Made by a program: the position numbers and the translations under genes. Positions 4,648-6,325 of a stretch of 6,325 bases of DNA are shown in pieces. This DNA comes from Caulobacteraceae bacterium (GTDB taxonomy: Bacteria > Pseudomonadota > Alphaproteobacteria > Caulobacterales > Caulobacteraceae). The DNA lies in NCBI GenBank assembly GCA_004144935.1, contig SDZP01000210.1, positions 1 to 6,325 on the forward strand, read 5' to 3'. The first letter of the stretch is position 1. The number at the start of each line of letters is the position of its first letter. The notes below the pieces were generated by a model. The model was given only the letters and a program-made list of their open reading frames with translations. It was not told the DNA's origin and searched no databases.

Positions 4648-6050
4648 AATACGTCTCCACCCGTAGCGGCGATTCCGCCGCCCAGCCGATCGGTTTCCTC
4701 GACGCGGTCCTCGCCGGCCTCGCCCCCGACGGCGGCCTCTATGTGCCGGAGACCTGGCCGAGCTTCACCACCGAGGAAATCGCCGCCTTCGCCGGCCAGC
4801 CCTACGCGAAGGTCGCCGCCGCCGTGATCGGCAAGTTCGCCGACGGCGAGATCGCTGCCGACGTCCTCGAAGAGATGTGCGCCGAGGCCTACGGGACCTT
4901 CGCCCATGCCGCCACCTGCCCGGTCGTCCAGCTGGGCCCCAACCTGTTCCTGGCCGAGCTGTTCCACGGCCCGACTCTGGCCTTCAAGGACGTCGCCATG
5001 CAGCTGCTCTCGCGGCTGTACGAGCATATCCTCAGGTCCAAGGGCCGCACCCTGACCATCGTCTGCGCCACCAGCGGCGACACCGGCGGGGCCGCCGTCG
5101 AGGCGTTCCGCGGGCGGGACAATGTCCGCATGGTCGCCATGTTCCCGGAGGGCCGCATCAGCGAGGTGCAGCGCCGCTTCATGACCACGGTCGAGGACCG
5201 GAACGTCGCCAACCTCTCCCTGCAGGGCAGCTTCGACGACTGCCAGGCGATCCTGAAGGCCATGTTCGCCGACGGCCAGTTCGCCACGGCCGTCGACCTG
5301 TCGGCCGTCAACTCGATCAACTTCGCCCGCATCGCCGCCCAGGCCGTCTACTACTTCACCACCGCCGTCGCCCTCGGCGCGCCGCATCGCCGCGTCGCCT
5401 TCGCCGTGCCCACCGGCAATTTCGGCGACGCCTTCGCCGCCTATGTGGCGGTGAAGATGGGCCTGCCGGTCGAGAAGATCCTGGTCGCCACCAACAGCAA
5501 CGACATCATGGCCCGCGCCTTCGAGGACGGCCGCTATTCGCGCGGCAACGTGGCGGCGACCCAGAGCCCGGCCATGGACATCCAGGTCGCTTCCAACTTC
5601 GAGCGGCTATATTTCGAGGCTGTCCGCCGCGACGGCCTGGAGACCGGCCGCGCCTTCCGCGCCTTCACCGAGACCGGCGTCATCGACATCCCGCCGGCCG
5701 CGCTTGCCGCCATGCGCGAGCTGTTCGGCGGCGCCTCGACCAACGAGGCCGACACCAGCCGCGCCATGCTGGCCACCCTCAACGAGACCGGCCGCCTGGT
5801 CGATCCGCACACCGCCGTCGCCATCAGCGCCGCCAAGCGCACCACCCTCTCGGGCGACGACGTCCCCCTGATCGTGCTGTCCACCGCCCACCCGGCCAAG
5901 TTCCCCGAAGCCGTCCACGCCGCCACCGGGGTCACGCCCAGCTTTCCGCGCGCCGACCGCCACCTGGCCGACAAGCCCGAACGCTTCGACCGCCTGCCTG
6001 CCGACGCCGCCGTGGTCATGGACTACGTGCGGAGTTTCGCGGGGGCATGA
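4644..6050 (+). CDS. thrC: Threonine synthase (PLP-dependent)
   Basis: ThrC converts O-phospho-L-homoserine to L-threonine, the last step of threonine synthesis, in the cytoplasm. The 468-residue length and the N-terminus MKYVSTRSGD fit the long E. coli/yeast-type enzyme. The PLP-binding lysine is K115 in GPTLAFKDVAMQ. The phosphate and substrate loops TSGDTGGA (143-150) and PTGNFGD (256-262) are intact, as are NSINFARI (223-230), MDIQVASNFERL (311-322), DPHTAVA (387-393) and STAHPAKF (413-420). ATG 4644 shares ATGA with the surf1 stop, and AAGG at 4636-4639 is a weak SD 4 bases upstream. The stop overlaps the following peptidase start in the same way. The gene therefore reads as part of an operon with surf1 and the M16 peptidase. 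Codon use is strongly GC-ending, like the oxidase genes. Confidence 0.98.
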   Translation: MKYVSTRSGDSAAQPIGFLDAVLAGLAPDGGLYVPETWPSFTTEEIAAFAGQPYAKVAAAVIGKFADGEIAADVLEEMCAEAYGTFAHAATCPVVQLGPNLFLAELFHGPTLAFKDVAMQLLSRLYEHILRSKGRTLTIVCATSGDTGGAAVEAFRGRDNVRMVAMFPEGRISEVQRRFMTTVEDRNVANLSLQGSFDDCQAILKAMFADGQFATAVDLSAVNSINFARIAAQAVYYFTTAVALGAPHRRVAFAVPTGNFGDAFAAYVAVKMGLPVEKILVATNSNDIMARAFEDGRYSRGNVAATQSPAMDIQVASNFERLYFEAVRRDGLETGRAFRAFTETGVIDIPPAALAAMRELFGGASTNEADTSRAMLATLNETGRLVDPHTAVAISAAKRTTLSGDDVPLIVLSTAHPAKFPEAVHAATGVTPSFPRADRHLADKPERFDRLPADAAVVMDYVRSFAGA

Positions 6051-6325
6051 CCACCCCTAAAATCCACACGCTCTCCAACGGCGTCCGGGTCATCTGCGAC
6101 CCGATGCCGGGCCTGGAAACCCTGGCGCTCAGCGTCGTCGCCGGTCGCGGCGCGGCCTCCGAGGACCTCCATCGTTCCGGCTGGTCGCACCTGCTCGAGC
6201 ACATGGTCTTCAAAGGGGCCGGCGCCCGCACCGCCCGCCAGATCGTCGAGGTGGTCGAGAGCGCCGGTGGTCAGGTCAACGCCGCCACCGGCTATGAGCG
6301 GACCAGCTTCCAGATCCGGGCGCTG
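6047..6325 (+). CDS. M16 family zinc metallopeptidase (5' part, first 93 residues)
   Basis: The gene starts at ATG 6047, overlapping the thrC stop (ATGA), and runs off the right edge. The visible 93 residues show the M16 (pitrilysin / processing-peptidase-like) N-terminal pattern: IHTLSNGVRVICDPMP, then VVAGRGAASED. The inverted zinc motif H48-L-L-E51-H52 lies in GWSHLLEHMVFKGAGAR, followed by IVEVVESAGGQVNAATGYERTSF. H48 and H52 would bind zinc and E51 would be the catalytic base by family knowledge. The third zinc ligand, a glutamate roughly 75-80 residues further on, lies beyond the window. The two residues before the motif are WS rather than the more usual A-containing pair. No signal peptide is visible at the start, so a cytoplasmic protein of the small bacterial M16B type is likely, but size and full domain content cannot be judged. 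Relatives next to thrC are common in alphaproteobacteria. Confidence 0.93.
   Translation, partial: MTTPKIHTLSNGVRVICDPMPGLETLALSVVAGRGAASEDLHRSGWSHLLEHMVFKGAGARTARQIVEVVESAGGQVNAATGYERTSFQIRAL

Noticed and set aside
4608..5387. Minus-strand open frame (259 codons) opposite thrC.
   Set aside because: Low-complexity complement of thrC with no domain signature.
1..6325. A defence system, toxin-antitoxin pair, prophage piece or biosynthetic cluster.
   Set aside because: All coding space is accounted for by oxidase, assembly, threonine synthase and M16 peptidase genes; nothing suggests horizontally acquired cargo.

Overview
The window is a high-GC, strongly GC3-biased chromosomal segment in which every gene lies on the plus strand, packed almost end to end. 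Protein sequences, gene order and the GTG/TTG starts point to an alphaproteobacterium, most likely Caulobacteraceae (Caulobacter / Phenylobacterium / Brevundimonas type). This placement rests on remembered family resemblance, not on a search.

Region 1 (1-3597) is an aa3-type cytochrome c oxidase structural and assembly cluster. It holds the 3' end of ctaD (subunit I), a 12-bp hairpin, ctaB (heme O synthase), a 66-residue CoxF-like membrane protein, ctaG (Cox11-type copper chaperone), ctaE (subunit III) and a DUF983 zinc-ribbon-like membrane protein. The ctaB/coxF and coxF/ctaG junctions overlap by 4 and 20 bases, and the DUF983 gene starts on the base after the ctaE stop. The cluster therefore carries two catalytic subunits (subunit III and the end of subunit I), the first enzyme of heme A synthesis, CuB delivery, and two small accessory membrane proteins.

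Region 2 (3598-3819) is the largest gene-free stretch, 222 bases. It is occupied by a long imperfect inverted repeat: two 53-base arms, 46 of 53 positions matching, around a 53-base centre. Each arm also carries its own 10-bp hairpin. It looks like a dispersed intergenic repeat of the kind known in Caulobacter-like genomes and is the most unusual non-coding structure here.

Region 3 (3820-6325) holds a divergent SURF1-family oxidase assembly gene, thrC (threonine synthase), and the 5' end of an M16 zinc peptidase gene. These are chained by ATGA stop/start overlaps at both junctions, so a housekeeping amino-acid gene and a peptidase are translationally tied to an oxidase assembly factor.

I found no clear evidence for an undescribed system. 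The items most worth a second look are the composite inverted repeat, the two poorly understood small membrane proteins (CoxF-like and DUF983), a Met-to-Phe change at a conserved CtaG position, and a SURF1 with two periplasmic cysteines and looser codon bias than its neighbours.
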